DNA of 64,000 nt, from assembly GCF_900277125.1 (NCBI RefSeq), contig NZ_OPYN01000232.1, positions 62,001-126,000 of the forward strand, written 5' to 3'. The stretch's first letter is position 1; each line of letters opens with the position of its first letter. The position numbers and the translations under genes are program-made. Below are positions 1-9,551 of this stretch, piece by piece. The stretch comes from Pseudomonas inefficax. Lineage in GTDB: Bacteria; Pseudomonadota; Gammaproteobacteria; Pseudomonadales; Pseudomonadaceae. The notes below the pieces were generated by a model, which saw only the letters and a program-made list of their open reading frames with translations, did no database searches and was not told the origin of the DNA.

Positions 1-411
1 CGAGCCGACCGTACGCCAGCGAGCTGGCGGCAACTCGCGCTTGGGCGGCTGCGGGGCGTTGGTGCGGCCGGTCATGCGCCGCCACATGCGGATAAGCACG
101 TTGGTGCGCCACGGCTCGGGCACGACCTTGGTACGCTTGATCGGCGGGGCGATCTTCAGGCACAGGCGGCCGCTGCCGTCGACGCCGAGCATTTCGGCGT
201 CTTCCAGCTCGGCGGCGCTGCCTACGGTCAGGCGTGGGCCCACCGAGGCCTGCACGGCCTCGGCAGAGCTGGCGGCCGGGTTGGCCGCCAGGCGTTGGTG
301 CAGCTCACTGAATGACGTGCAGCTGGCGAGTTCCGCCCGTTGCTCGTCGCTCAGTGGTAGGTGGGCCAGGTACTCGCGAAGCGATTCCGGCCTTGCGCTT
401 GAGTTACTCAT
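1..411 (-). CDS. opgH: Glucan biosynthesis glucosyltransferase H, N-terminal part (cut by window start)
   Basis: OpgH (MdoH) is the inner-membrane glucosyltransferase that builds the linear beta-1,2-glucan backbone of osmoregulated periplasmic glucans from UDP-glucose. Only the first 137 codons are present; the rest lies beyond base 1. The visible part is the cytoplasmic N-terminal region (start MSNSSARPESLREYLAHLPL), ending before the membrane segments and the glycosyltransferase domain, so identification rests on this N-terminus and on context. Its ATG overlaps the opgG stop codon by 8 bases (404-411), the usual opgG-opgH arrangement, implying translational coupling in one operon. Confidence 0.9.
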   Translation of the reverse strand, partial: MSNSSARPESLREYLAHLPLSDEQRAELASCTSFSELHQRLAANPAASSAEAVQASVGPRLTVGSAAELEDAEMLGVDGSGRLCLKIAPPIKRTKVVPEPWRTNVLIRMWRRMTGRTNAPQPPKRELPPARWRTVGS

Positions 412-2125
412 CGGCAGGCAACTGATAGCTCCAGGTCTCGGTCAGCACCTTCTCGGTGGTGGCCGGGGTCCCGTTGGTGGGCGCCGCATCGGCGGCAGGT
501 TGTTCGGCCTTGGCGGCTTTCTCGGCCTTGGCTTGCTTGGCAGCAGCCTTGTCCTGCTTGGCGTCCTTGGCAGGCTTGGCGGCTTCGACCGGCACATCAC
601 GCACCAGGGCGGCACGCATTTCGGTCGATTTGTTGGCTTCCTTCACCTTCAAACGCAGGGTCAGGCGCCAGCCCTTGGTCTCAGGGTTATAGCGCAGGTT
701 GTTCTCGACCACCTCGGCGTTGTCGCCCACGCTGATCTGGCTGCGCACGGCGGAGTCTTCCGGCAGGGCGGCCAGTGCCGGGCCAGCGAAGTCGACCAGG
801 AAGGCCACGCTGCCGTCTGGTTGGCGGATCAGGTTGGACTGCTTGACGTCGCCGGTGGAACGCAGGGTCTGCTTGACCCAGCCCAGCTCGGGAGCCTGGA
901 ACTTCGGCTCGTCGATGGTCCAGTGCAGGCGATAGGCGTACTCGAATGGCTTGCCTGGCTCAGGCAGCTTTTCCGGGCTCCAGAAGGCCACGATGTTGTC
1001 GTTGGTCTCGTCGGCAGTCGGGATTTCGACCAGGTCGACAGTGCCCTTGCCCCAGTCACCCTTCGGCTCGATCCAGGCGCTCGGGCGCTTCTGGTAGTTG
1101 TCATCGAGGTCTTCATAATCGCTGAAGGCACGCTGGCGCTGCATCAGGCCGAAACCTCGCGGGTTCTCGACGCTGAAATTGCTCACGGCCAGGTGTTTCG
1201 GGTTGTTCAGCGGGCGCCACAGCCACTCGCCGTTGCCGGCATGGATCGACAGGCCTTCGGAATCGTGCAGGGCCGGGCGGTAGTTGAGGACCTTGGACGG
1301 CTGGTTGGGGCCGAACAGGTACATGCTGGTCAGTGGGGCGATGCCCAGGCGGCTGACATGGTCACGCAGGAATACGCGGGACTGCACATCGACCACGGTG
1401 TCGTTGCCAGGGCGCAGGGTCAGCTTGTACGCGCCGGTGGAGCGCGGCGAGTCCAGCAGGGCGTAGATGACCAGATGCTTGTCGGCCGGCTTGGGCTTCT
1501 CGACCCAGAACTCGGTGAAGCGCGGGAATTCCTCGCCCGACGGCAGTGCGGTATCGATGGCCAGGCCACGGGCAGACAGGCCATATACATGGCCCTTGCC
1601 GACCACGCGGAAGTAGCTGGCGCCAAGCAGGGTCATGATCTCGTCCTGCTTGTCGGCCTTGTTGATCGGGTAAAGCACGCGGAAACCGGCGTAACCCAGG
1701 TTCTTGGTGGTTTCCGGGTCGTGCGGCACGTCACCGAACTCGAAACGGTTCGGGTCGTACTTGATTTCCTCGACCTTGGTGGCGGTGACCTGGTTGATCT
1801 TCACCGGCGTGTCGAAGTGCATGCCCTGGTGATAGAACGACAGCTTGAACGGGGTCTTGTCCTTGGCCCACTCGGCCTTTTCCTGCAGGAAGTGAATCTT
1901 CTGGTAGTCCGCGAACTTCATGTCGCGGAATACGGCCGGCAGGTTGCTTTTCGGTGCTTCGTACTTCTGGCCGGCCAGATCCTTTGCCTTGGCTGCAACA
2001 TCGTCAAGATTGAATGCCCACAGCTGGCCCGCGCTCATCAGGCCGACCAGTGCCACACTGGCCATCAGGGCCTTGCGCAGCCCGGTACCGGGGATTCTTG
2101 ATGCTTTTTGGGGACTAACAATCAC
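404..2125 (-). CDS. opgG: Periplasmic glucan biosynthesis protein G
   Basis: OpgG (MdoG) is a periplasmic protein needed to make or branch osmoregulated periplasmic glucans. The frame is open upstream to 2335, but I choose the GTG at 2125 because it starts directly before a typical signal sequence: basic residues about 10-18, a hydrophobic stretch about 19-36, and a likely cleavage after the Ala of LWA near residue 37. This gives 573 residues, somewhat longer than E. coli OpgG. The extra length is an Ala/Lys-rich stretch, residues about 513-558, placed just before the last short strand (LTETWSYQLP). Transcribed into opgH with an 8-base overlap. Family assignment is firm; the start is likely. 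Confidence 0.95.
   Translation of the reverse strand: MIVSPQKASRIPGTGLRKALMASVALVGLMSAGQLWAFNLDDVAAKAKDLAGQKYEAPKSNLPAVFRDMKFADYQKIHFLQEKAEWAKDKTPFKLSFYHQGMHFDTPVKINQVTATKVEEIKYDPNRFEFGDVPHDPETTKNLGYAGFRVLYPINKADKQDEIMTLLGASYFRVVGKGHVYGLSARGLAIDTALPSGEEFPRFTEFWVEKPKPADKHLVIYALLDSPRSTGAYKLTLRPGNDTVVDVQSRVFLRDHVSRLGIAPLTSMYLFGPNQPSKVLNYRPALHDSEGLSIHAGNGEWLWRPLNNPKHLAVSNFSVENPRGFGLMQRQRAFSDYEDLDDNYQKRPSAWIEPKGDWGKGTVDLVEIPTADETNDNIVAFWSPEKLPEPGKPFEYAYRLHWTIDEPKFQAPELGWVKQTLRSTGDVKQSNLIRQPDGSVAFLVDFAGPALAALPEDSAVRSQISVGDNAEVVENNLRYNPETKGWRLTLRLKVKEANKSTEMRAALVRDVPVEAAKPAKDAKQDKAAAKQAKAEKAAKAEQPAADAAPTNGTPATTEKVLTETWSYQLPADE
452..589 (-). other. Ala/Lys-rich low-complexity insert in OpgG
   Basis: Codons about 513-558 of opgG encode a run dominated by Ala, Lys, Glu, Asp and Pro with no aromatic residues, between the folded C-terminal domain and the final strand. 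It is probably a flexible periplasmic linker. The composition is seen directly; the role is unknown. Confidence 0.7.
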
Positions 2126-2346
2126 GAGCAACCCTCGCCGAAAACAGATCATGAAACCAACGGCCAGCGACAAATGCCGGGTTGGCGAGCACTGTTCGGA
2201 CCCCGTGAGGGCGTAATGATTCCCCAAACGGATCCAGACAATGCTCGAGTCAGAGTGAAACGAACCTGCGAACGCAGGTCCATGCAGCGCGCGATTATCC
2301 AGCAGGTCGCGTGACAACGCATCAGGCTGGAACAACTATTTATCGT

Positions 2347-2384
2347 ACAAAACCCCTTGTTTTCCTGTGAACAAGGGGTTTTTT
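2347..2384 (-). terminator. Intrinsic terminator after dtd
   Basis: A hairpin with a CCCCTTGTT / AACAAGGGG stem and an 8-base loop, flanked by A and T runs on the two sides. It sits 5 bases past the dtd stop codon. The symmetric flanks could let it work in both directions, but only dtd reads into it. Confidence 0.85.
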
Positions 2385-2388
2385 GCAC

Positions 2389-2826
2389 TCACATTTGTAA
2401 CATAAATGTTACGGGGCCATCATTGACCAGGTGCACCTGCATGTCTGCGCCGAATTGCCCGCTTGCCACATCGGCGTGTCGAGCCTTCGCCTGATGCAAA
2501 AGATAGTCGAACAACTCGGCACCGAGGGCCGGTGGCGCTGCCGTCGAGAAGCTGGGACGCATGCCGTTGCGGGTGTCCGCCGCCAGGGTGAACTGCGACA
2601 CCAGCAACAGACCACCCCCGACATCCTTGAGCGACAGGTTCATCTTGCCCTGCTCGTCGCTGAACACCCGGTAGTTCAACAGCTTGTGCAACAGCTTGTC
2701 GGCCTGCTCGCGGGTATCTTCAGGCTCGACTGCCACCAGCACCAGCAAACCCTGATCTATTGCACCCACAACCTCCCCCGCTACCTCCACCCGCGCGCCA
2801 CGCACGCGCTGCAGCAGGCCCCTCAT
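2389..2826 (-). CDS. dtd: D-aminoacyl-tRNA deacylase
   Basis: Dtd hydrolyses D-aminoacyl-tRNAs (such as D-Tyr-tRNA) in the cytoplasm, recycling tRNA and keeping D-amino acids out of protein. The 145-residue length is the family norm. Both signature segments are present: SQFTL at residues 77-81 and NDGPVT at 135-140 (the cross-subunit Gly-cisPro motif area). The start ATG overlaps the stop of the upstream prolyl aminopeptidase gene as ATGA (2823-2826), so the two are translationally coupled. A strong terminator follows immediately. Confidence 0.97.
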   Translation of the reverse strand: MRGLLQRVRGARVEVAGEVVGAIDQGLLVLVAVEPEDTREQADKLLHKLLNYRVFSDEQGKMNLSLKDVGGGLLLVSQFTLAADTRNGMRPSFSTAAPPALGAELFDYLLHQAKARHADVASGQFGADMQVHLVNDGPVTFMLQM

Positions 2827-3794
2827 GCTTCTTCCAGGGGCAGGTCCAGCAGGCGCCGGGCCATCTGGTCGGCGGCGCGCACCAGGGCATCGGTGATGCC
2901 CGGCTCGGAAGCCGCGTGGCCAGCGTCACGGATCACCTTCAGTTCGCTGTTCGGCCACGCCTGGTGCAGCGCCCAGGCGTTGTCCAGTGGGCAGATCACA
3001 TCATAGCGGCCATGCACGATCACGGCTGGCAGGTGGGCGATCTTTGGCAGATCGCGGATCAGCTGGTCAGGTTCGAGGAACGCGTTGTTCATGAAGTAGT
3101 GGCATTCGATACGGGCGATCGAAAGTGCGCGCTGCGGCTCGGAGAAGCGGTCGACCACCAGGGGGTTGGGGCGCAGGGTGGCGGTACGGCCTTCCCAGGT
3201 GGACCAAGCCTTGGCCGCGTGCATCTGGGCGATCTGGTCGTTGCCGGTCAGGCGCTTGTGGAAAGCCGTGACCAGGTCACCACGCTCTTCCGGCGGGATC
3301 GGCGCGATGTAGTCCTGCCAGTAATCAGGGAACAGGCGGCTGGCGCCTTCCTGGTAGAACCACTGGATTTCCTGGGGCCTGCACAGGAAGATGCCGCGCA
3401 GGATCAGGCCATTCACCCGCTCGGGGTGGGTCTGGGCGTAGGCCAGGGCCAGGGTGGAGCCCCACGAGCCGCCGAACAGCACCCATTTGTCGATGCCCAG
3501 GTGCTCGCGGATACGCTCAAGGTCCTCGACCAGGTGCCAGGTGGTGTTGTTCTCCAGGCTCGCGTGCGGCGTGGAGCGGCCACAGCCGCGCTGGTCGAAG
3601 GTGATGATGCGATACAGGGTTGGGTCGAAGTAGCAGCGGCTCTGGGCATCGCAACCGGCGCCCGGGCCGCCGTGGATGAATACCACCGGCAGACCTTCTG
3701 GCGAGCCGCTTTCGTCGACATACAGCACATGCGGCGCTTCCACGGCCAGATCGTGCCGGGCGTAGGGTTTGATCTGCGGGTACAGGGTCTGCAT
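2823..3794 (-). CDS. pip: Prolyl aminopeptidase (proline iminopeptidase)
   Basis: An alpha/beta-hydrolase that releases N-terminal proline from peptides. The 323-residue frame starting MQTLYPQIKPY fits the family; the frame is open further upstream, but only this ATG aligns with the family start. Visible active-site parts are the oxyanion segment HGGPG (41-45), the nucleophile elbow GGSWGS with Ser110, and likely Asp265 (HGRYD) and His293 (AGHA). It overlaps the dtd start by four bases and forms a two-gene operon with it. The giant NEL-type gene diverges upstream. Confidence 0.96.
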   Translation of the reverse strand: MQTLYPQIKPYARHDLAVEAPHVLYVDESGSPEGLPVVFIHGGPGAGCDAQSRCYFDPTLYRIITFDQRGCGRSTPHASLENNTTWHLVEDLERIREHLGIDKWVLFGGSWGSTLALAYAQTHPERVNGLILRGIFLCRPQEIQWFYQEGASRLFPDYWQDYIAPIPPEERGDLVTAFHKRLTGNDQIAQMHAAKAWSTWEGRTATLRPNPLVVDRFSEPQRALSIARIECHYFMNNAFLEPDQLIRDLPKIAHLPAVIVHGRYDVICPLDNAWALHQAWPNSELKVIRDAGHAASEPGITDALVRAADQMARRLLDLPLEEA

Positions 3795-3963
3795 TGCGCA
3801 CTCCGTGTGAGGATTATTCGGCCGTGGGCCATCATAAACCTGAATTGCGCTTTGAGCACTGCCCGCGCTGATGCCGCCGCTCCTGAGGGCACATATATCT
3901 ACCCCCCACAACCTGGACAGGCCAGTGATAGTCCCTTGCCCCATACCAAGCAAGGGCCTCGCC

Positions 3964-6900
3964 ATGCCAACTGCAGTCACTGCCGTGCCTAATGTTCACT
4001 ACTCCATCATCGAGCGCAAAATCCCCACCTGGCTCAAGCAGGCTCCGCCAGAAACCCACCGCGCGATGCGCAACTGGCTTCAACCCCCTGCCTGGCTGGC
4101 GACGGCACTCCAGCAACAACCGGAAGTCGCCAAGGCATGGCAGGAAGAGCATGCACGTCATCGCGAACACCAGGCACAGGTGCACAAGCTGTTCGAGCAG
4201 CTGCCAACCCTGGAAACCTACGCCACCAAAGCACTCTCCGAAGCCATCAAGCAGCGATTCGGCCTTGACCTGGATGTGCGTGACACCTACCTCGTCGATG
4301 CCCGCCTGATCGACACGACCAATGCCATCGACAGCCGCCAGGCCGTAGACCGGGCTACACGCTCGCTGCTGCATTGCGCCTTGCACAATTTCGACCAGGC
4401 CGCCACCGCTGAACATGGCATGGATGCGCCTGCCAACCTGCTCGAGAAGTCGGTCATCGTCGATCACCGGCGCTTCATGGGCACAGTGCCGATCACCAAT
4501 GCACTGGACATCGCCGCCGAAGACTTTGCCGACTTGTGTCGCACGCTGGATATCGGCGGCAAGTACCATGAGCTGGTACATGCCATCTACTATCCGGCGG
4601 CCACGCCGCCACTCAGCGCCGACGAAACTGCACTTGCCGTTTATGAAACGCTGGGGCGTGCCGAGGTCTCGGCATTCCGGCAATCCCTGCATTTCGCCCG
4701 CCTCAAGGGCGATATCAGCGAAACGCTATATTCCGCCGCTCTTGCCACGCCACTAGACCAGGCGCCATCGTCCTCCTCCGCGGTGACGTTCAGCTTGCTC
4801 GACTTGTGGGAAGCTGAACTGACCGGCGTTGTGCTCCTCACCCTGCACACCGAAGGGCATCAGGCCGTGGCGCTGTATATCCCTGAAGACAGCACGACGC
4901 CCCTCAAGGAATTCACTAGCCAGAAGGCCTTGCACGACGAACTGCGCGACAGGCTCCAGGCCGATATCGGCTACCTGGACAGGCACCTTGCCGACCGCGA
5001 CAAGGCACCGATAATCACCCGCCTCAAAGACCGGCTCACCCCCCTCGCCTGGAGTGTCCGCGGCCTGCAGGAACGTGTTCCGGACCCGCACGCCACCCTG
5101 TACCCGGTGAAAAGACCTTTCAGCCACGCATTTCAGGGCGTGATGGCCTTCCAGAAGGCCCAGCGTCATGAGAAGGATGTGCTGTACCACGCCACTCCGA
5201 CCGAAATCGTCGACCGGCGCACCGCACAAGCCCACCGGGAACTGATTGCCGGCCGCGTACTGACAGGCTTGAACATCGCCGGCTTCTTCGTGCCAGGGCT
5301 GGGCGAGGCGATGCTTGCCGTGTGCCTGGCCCAGCTGGCCCATGAGGTATATGAAGGTATCGAAGCCTGGGAAAACGACGAGCGTGATACCGCCTATGGC
5401 TACATGGTCGATGTGATCGAGAACGTGGCGATCATGGCCGCCCTCGGCGCGGCAGCCAAAGCACTGAGCGGTGCACGAGGCAGCGAAGCCGGCACGGAGC
5501 TGGGAGGGCCGGAGATCGAAGAGCCAGCAGACAAGGTACCAGAGCTAGAACGTATTCCTGTGGAAACGCCTTCCTTCATCGAAGAACTGGAAGACGTGGA
5601 AACACCCGATGGCCAGACGCGCCTGTGGAAACCTGACCTCGCGCCCTACCAGAGCCCCGAGGTGCTGCCCGACGACCTGGTACCGGACGAACTGGGTCTA
5701 CGGCATCACCAAGGGAAACGCTGGCTGGTATTGCAGGGCAATCAGTACCTCGTCACGCAAGCGCCAACGACCGGTGAGTATCGCCTGCAACACCCGGCAA
5801 ATCCTCGTCGGTACCAACCGCCAGTGCGGCACAACGGTGCCGGGGCATGGTTGCACGTGACGGACAGGCCATTGAGTTGGTCGGGCACGGCACTGCTGCA
5901 CCGCATCGGCCACTTGAGCGCACACTTCGACGGGCCGACGCTGCAACGGATTGTCGCCGTCAGCGGCATACGTGAAGACGAGCTGCGCCGTGCCCTGGCT
6001 GACAGCCAGCGGCTGCCGGCCTTGCTGGAGGACACCCTGCAACGCTTCAAGCTGGACGAAACGATCCGCCAACTGCCCGATGCCACCACACACCCGGCTG
6101 AGTTTTCCAATGCCTACGCCAGCCTTCCGCTCAGCCTGGCGCCGGGCGCCGAGGCCATAAAGCGGGTGTACCCGAAACTGCCGAAAGCAGTCGCCAACGA
6201 GTTGGCGCGCGGCGCCAGTGCCGACGAGCTGCAAATGCTCGACAACGGCAAGGTACCACTGCGCCTTGGCGAGGAGGCCCGCATCTACCAGCAACAAATC
6301 CGCCTTGCCCGCGCCTGTGAAGGGCTGTACCTGTCCAGCGTGCCAAACTGGGATAGCGACCGGTTGATCATGCATACGCTCGAACGCCTGCCAGGCTGGC
6401 CCGCAGAGACCAGGCTCCGGCTGCTCCAGCGCATGTCCTGGCCGCCTCAGGACCATGCCATAGGCCCACTGGACGACCACCCGTACAAGACCATCACGCA
6501 TGCCCAGGCAGGGTATATCGTTCACGATGAAAACCTGTCGAGCGCGGTGGTCACAACACACCCAAGCCTTTACGCCGCCTTGTACGAGGCACTGCCAGCG
6601 GCCATGGCCCAAATTGATGTCGCCAACCACCAAGCGCTGCAGCACCTTGTACAGGAAAGCCCCCTGCTGCCCCGCCCAGCCCTGAGGGTACTGCTGGGCA
6701 TGCAGCCCGTACGCCCAGGCTATCGCTCCCCCATGCGTCTGGCCGATGGCCGCCTGGGCTACCCGCTCAGTGGCGGCGGCCCGGCCACGCAAGGCGTCAC
6801 CCGCCAGCGCCTGCTTGAAGCGGTCGAAGCCACAGGCCTCGCTGCACGTACCGGCCGCACCCCGGACCAGGTTCTGCTGGCACTTGCCGGTCACGGCCGT

Positions 6901-9492
6901 ACACAACTGCAGATACTCGAACATTTGCAGACACTGCTGGAGCAGCGCATCGAGCTGCAAAGCAGGCTGGACGACTGGAGCGAAGCCATTTCGCCGGCAA
7001 CCGACCAGGCAGCACAGGATTACGACAGCCTGCGTGACTCGATCATGCAACATTGGTACGACGCCGCACTGGACGAAAGCGCCGGGCCTGGCACGGAGCT
7101 TCGTATCGCCCGTGTGCCCCTGGCCGACATCCCCCTGACCTTGCCTGATTTCTTCAACAACCGGGTGCGCAGCCTGAGCCTGATCGACCTGCCTTCAGGA
7201 ACTCTGGCAGGCTGGGCGCAAAACGAGCGCCTTCTGCAACGCCTGCTCCGGCAGATGCCGCAGATCGAATCGCTGGAAATCAGCCGGCCATTCGACCCCA
7301 GGGCAACACCCTCGTCCTTCCTGTTCTGCATTCCCACCATTACCGAACACTTGCCAGGGTTGCAACGGCTGGTGATCACCAACCAGAACATCGCGCTTTC
7401 CGAAAGTGACCTGAACCTGCTGGCAGGGCTTCGCCAGTTGAGATACCTGGACTTGAGTGGCAACCGACTGGCACAGGGCAACAGGCCAAGTTTCCATGAA
7501 CTGACCTTGGACTACCTGGGCCTGGACCAGATGCAGCTGGCCCAGTGGCCAAGCGGGATTGGCAGCGACGCCTTGGCGCGTATTGCCCACCTGTCGTTGC
7601 GCCATAACAACCTCAGGTCGTTGCCCTCGTTCCTGCTTCATGAAACAGACACGCTGACAACCCCACCGGTGATCTCCCTGGAAGGCAACAGCATCAATGA
7701 ATCCCACTTGCAGCGCTTGTGGCTGAATGAGCGTTTCGACACGTCGGGTATCACCACGGACCAGCCCGCAGCACTTTCCGAACAGCTCGCACGAATTCGC
7801 GATGAACGACAACAGATGCGTGAAGCGATCGATGGCTGGGCCCAGGCGTCCAGCTCAAGCAACCCATTGACCCAGGCCGCCCTGGCAGACAGGCAGCGCA
7901 TCGCGTCGGCGATCAGCCAATTCTGGGAACAACAGGAGCAGGGCCAGTCATACCTTCGCTTGCAACTCGATGAGGTGGCCATCGAGCATTTCCCCAGGCG
8001 GCTTCCACCGTTCTTCGGTGCGCGCGTGAGTACACTCAGCCTGACGCGATTACAGGGCAGCGCCTCGCAGCTCGATGAACTGCTCAGGCGGTTCCCTAAC
8101 ATCACCCGATTGACCATCGATGAGCACCAGGCCGCCACCCCCGCGCTGGCATCGGCCCTGGCTCGCGTTCCCCAACTCACCTACCTGGAGTTTCGCAACA
8201 TGGGGCTGGAAGTCGACCAGGCCATGCTGGACATCTTCGCAGGGCTGCAACACCTGACCTCGCTGGACCTGTCGGGCAACCGTGTGGGCAGCATCGACCG
8301 GGTACCCGCATCGCTGTCCGGCAGCCTGCAGTCACTCGCATTGACCAACATGAACCTGCAAACCTGGCCTAGTTGGTGTGACAGCTTGCTGCCGCTGGAG
8401 CTGCTGGACCTGAGCTCCAACAACATTACCCAGTTGCCCGAGCACATTCTCTCGAACCTGAACAATCCCATGCCGATCACGTCGATTGCCCTGTTCGACA
8501 ACCCGCTGCCTCTTGAAACCATCCTGCGGGTGCGCGCGTTCTCGGACAGCAGCCAGCACAGCTATTCGTTTGCATTGGATATTCCGGACAACCTGATGCT
8601 CGCCGACTCTTCGAGCGAAGGGTCACTAGACCACCCTCACTTCCCCCTGCTGGGCGACGATACGCCCAGACTGGAGGACTGGATGCTGGGCAGCGAGGCG
8701 CAGAACGAGGCATTGCAGGACTGCTGGGAACGGCTTGAAGGCAGTGACCTGTTGCGTCTGGCGGGCCGTTTGCACAATGCCGCCCCATACGTTGACCCGA
8801 ATACGCGAAACACTTTCTGCGAACGGGTACGCATGATGCTGGTGGTGGCTGCAAGCAACGAATCCGAACGACCGATCATGGAAAGCATTGCCGCCGCAGC
8901 ATTGCCAGACCCGGACACCGGCTCGCAGACCTGTCATGACGGCGCGCTTCAGGAGTTCAACAACATTGAACTGTATCTGATGGGCCAGCGCCTGTTGATC
9001 GACGCCGGCGATACCCTGCAAGCCTTGCGACATCGCCTGTTGCAGCTTTTCCGGATCGAACAGCTGGAGCTGCTGGCCACCCAACGGACTGGCTCGGGTG
9101 ACCGGGTCTCGGTACGCCTGGCCTACCGCCGGGAACTGGCCAGGGAATTGGACCTGCCGATCGCCGACAGCATGCGTTTTCGAGGTGCTGCGAACCTGGC
9201 GCGCGATGAGCTATCCAGCGTGCTGGAAAAGGTCCGCAAAAGTGAACTGAGCGATGCACTGGTCGACTACATGCTGGCGAATACGGACTGGACCACGCGC
9301 CTGCGCGCCGAGTGTGCCGACCGCTTCGCCGAAATAGACGCACGTTTCCGCCTGCGGGTGCTCGAGTTGGCCAGCAAGGACCACTCGCTTGAGGAGGAGT
9401 TGAACTTGCAGCAAGGCCTGCAAGATGACAAGGATCAGGAAGAGAAGGAGCTACTGCGCGAGCTTACCATCAAGCAGATCAACAACAACTGA
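3964..9492 (+). CDS. Giant LRR protein with C-terminal NEL-type E3 ubiquitin ligase domain
   Basis: A 1842-residue protein; the ATG at 3964 (MPTAVTAVPN) is preferred to the upstream in-frame ATG at 3871. The N-terminal 400 residues resemble the Pseudomonas dermonecrotic-toxin-like region (DUF6543), with a DIGGKY motif near residue 196. A hydrophobic, glycine-rich segment follows at about 428-465. Two leucine-rich-repeat blocks lie at about 1070-1250 and 1330-1500 (repeats such as LRYLDLSGNRL and LELLDLSSNNI). Residues about 1565-1800 look like the NEL domain of IpaH/SspH/SlrP effectors, with the catalytic-type segment TCHDGALQEFNNIE carrying Cys1657. NEL enzymes transfer ubiquitin to host proteins through a Cys thioester. 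The tail is highly charged. No signal peptide and no secretion genes are nearby. Activity and delivery are inferred. Confidence 0.85.
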   Translation: MPTAVTAVPNVHYSIIERKIPTWLKQAPPETHRAMRNWLQPPAWLATALQQQPEVAKAWQEEHARHREHQAQVHKLFEQLPTLETYATKALSEAIKQRFGLDLDVRDTYLVDARLIDTTNAIDSRQAVDRATRSLLHCALHNFDQAATAEHGMDAPANLLEKSVIVDHRRFMGTVPITNALDIAAEDFADLCRTLDIGGKYHELVHAIYYPAATPPLSADETALAVYETLGRAEVSAFRQSLHFARLKGDISETLYSAALATPLDQAPSSSSAVTFSLLDLWEAELTGVVLLTLHTEGHQAVALYIPEDSTTPLKEFTSQKALHDELRDRLQADIGYLDRHLADRDKAPIITRLKDRLTPLAWSVRGLQERVPDPHATLYPVKRPFSHAFQGVMAFQKAQRHEKDVLYHATPTEIVDRRTAQAHRELIAGRVLTGLNIAGFFVPGLGEAMLAVCLAQLAHEVYEGIEAWENDERDTAYGYMVDVIENVAIMAALGAAAKALSGARGSEAGTELGGPEIEEPADKVPELERIPVETPSFIEELEDVETPDGQTRLWKPDLAPYQSPEVLPDDLVPDELGLRHHQGKRWLVLQGNQYLVTQAPTTGEYRLQHPANPRRYQPPVRHNGAGAWLHVTDRPLSWSGTALLHRIGHLSAHFDGPTLQRIVAVSGIREDELRRALADSQRLPALLEDTLQRFKLDETIRQLPDATTHPAEFSNAYASLPLSLAPGAEAIKRVYPKLPKAVANELARGASADELQMLDNGKVPLRLGEEARIYQQQIRLARACEGLYLSSVPNWDSDRLIMHTLERLPGWPAETRLRLLQRMSWPPQDHAIGPLDDHPYKTITHAQAGYIVHDENLSSAVVTTHPSLYAALYEALPAAMAQIDVANHQALQHLVQESPLLPRPALRVLLGMQPVRPGYRSPMRLADGRLGYPLSGGGPATQGVTRQRLLEAVEATGLAARTGRTPDQVLLALAGHGRTQLQILEHLQTLLEQRIELQSRLDDWSEAISPATDQAAQDYDSLRDSIMQHWYDAALDESAGPGTELRIARVPLADIPLTLPDFFNNRVRSLSLIDLPSGTLAGWAQNERLLQRLLRQMPQIESLEISRPFDPRATPSSFLFCIPTITEHLPGLQRLVITNQNIALSESDLNLLAGLRQLRYLDLSGNRLAQGNRPSFHELTLDYLGLDQMQLAQWPSGIGSDALARIAHLSLRHNNLRSLPSFLLHETDTLTTPPVISLEGNSINESHLQRLWLNERFDTSGITTDQPAALSEQLARIRDERQQMREAIDGWAQASSSSNPLTQAALADRQRIASAISQFWEQQEQGQSYLRLQLDEVAIEHFPRRLPPFFGARVSTLSLTRLQGSASQLDELLRRFPNITRLTIDEHQAATPALASALARVPQLTYLEFRNMGLEVDQAMLDIFAGLQHLTSLDLSGNRVGSIDRVPASLSGSLQSLALTNMNLQTWPSWCDSLLPLELLDLSSNNITQLPEHILSNLNNPMPITSIALFDNPLPLETILRVRAFSDSSQHSYSFALDIPDNLMLADSSSEGSLDHPHFPLLGDDTPRLEDWMLGSEAQNEALQDCWERLEGSDLLRLAGRLHNAAPYVDPNTRNTFCERVRMMLVVAASNESERPIMESIAAAALPDPDTGSQTCHDGALQEFNNIELYLMGQRLLIDAGDTLQALRHRLLQLFRIEQLELLATQRTGSGDRVSVRLAYRRELARELDLPIADSMRFRGAANLARDELSSVLEKVRKSELSDALVDYMLANTDWTTRLRAECADRFAEIDARFRLRVLELASKDHSLEEELNLQQGLQDDKDQEEKELLRELTIKQINNN

Positions 9493-9503
9493 CCCATAGT
9501 GAC

Positions 9504-9535
9504 TGGCGACGCGCATGACCTGCATCGCGTCGCCA
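9504..9535. terminator. Hairpin between convergent genes (possible terminator)
   Basis: A perfect 10-bp inverted repeat (TGGCGACGCG / CGCGTCGCCA) with a 12-base loop lies between the stop of the NEL-type gene and the stop of hutG. It lacks a real T run on either side, so intrinsic termination is uncertain. Confidence 0.5.
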
Positions 9536-9551
9536 TTCTTACTGGCGAACT

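Noticed and set aside
41..2101. Long open frame on the plus strand opposite opgG/opgH
   Set aside because: It is the antisense reading of clear genes in GC-rich DNA; the translation is low-complexity and lacks any family feature.
3871..3963. N-terminal extension of the NEL-type giant as an export signal
   Set aside because: The 31 extra residues are not a signal peptide, and the ATG at 3964 is the better start.
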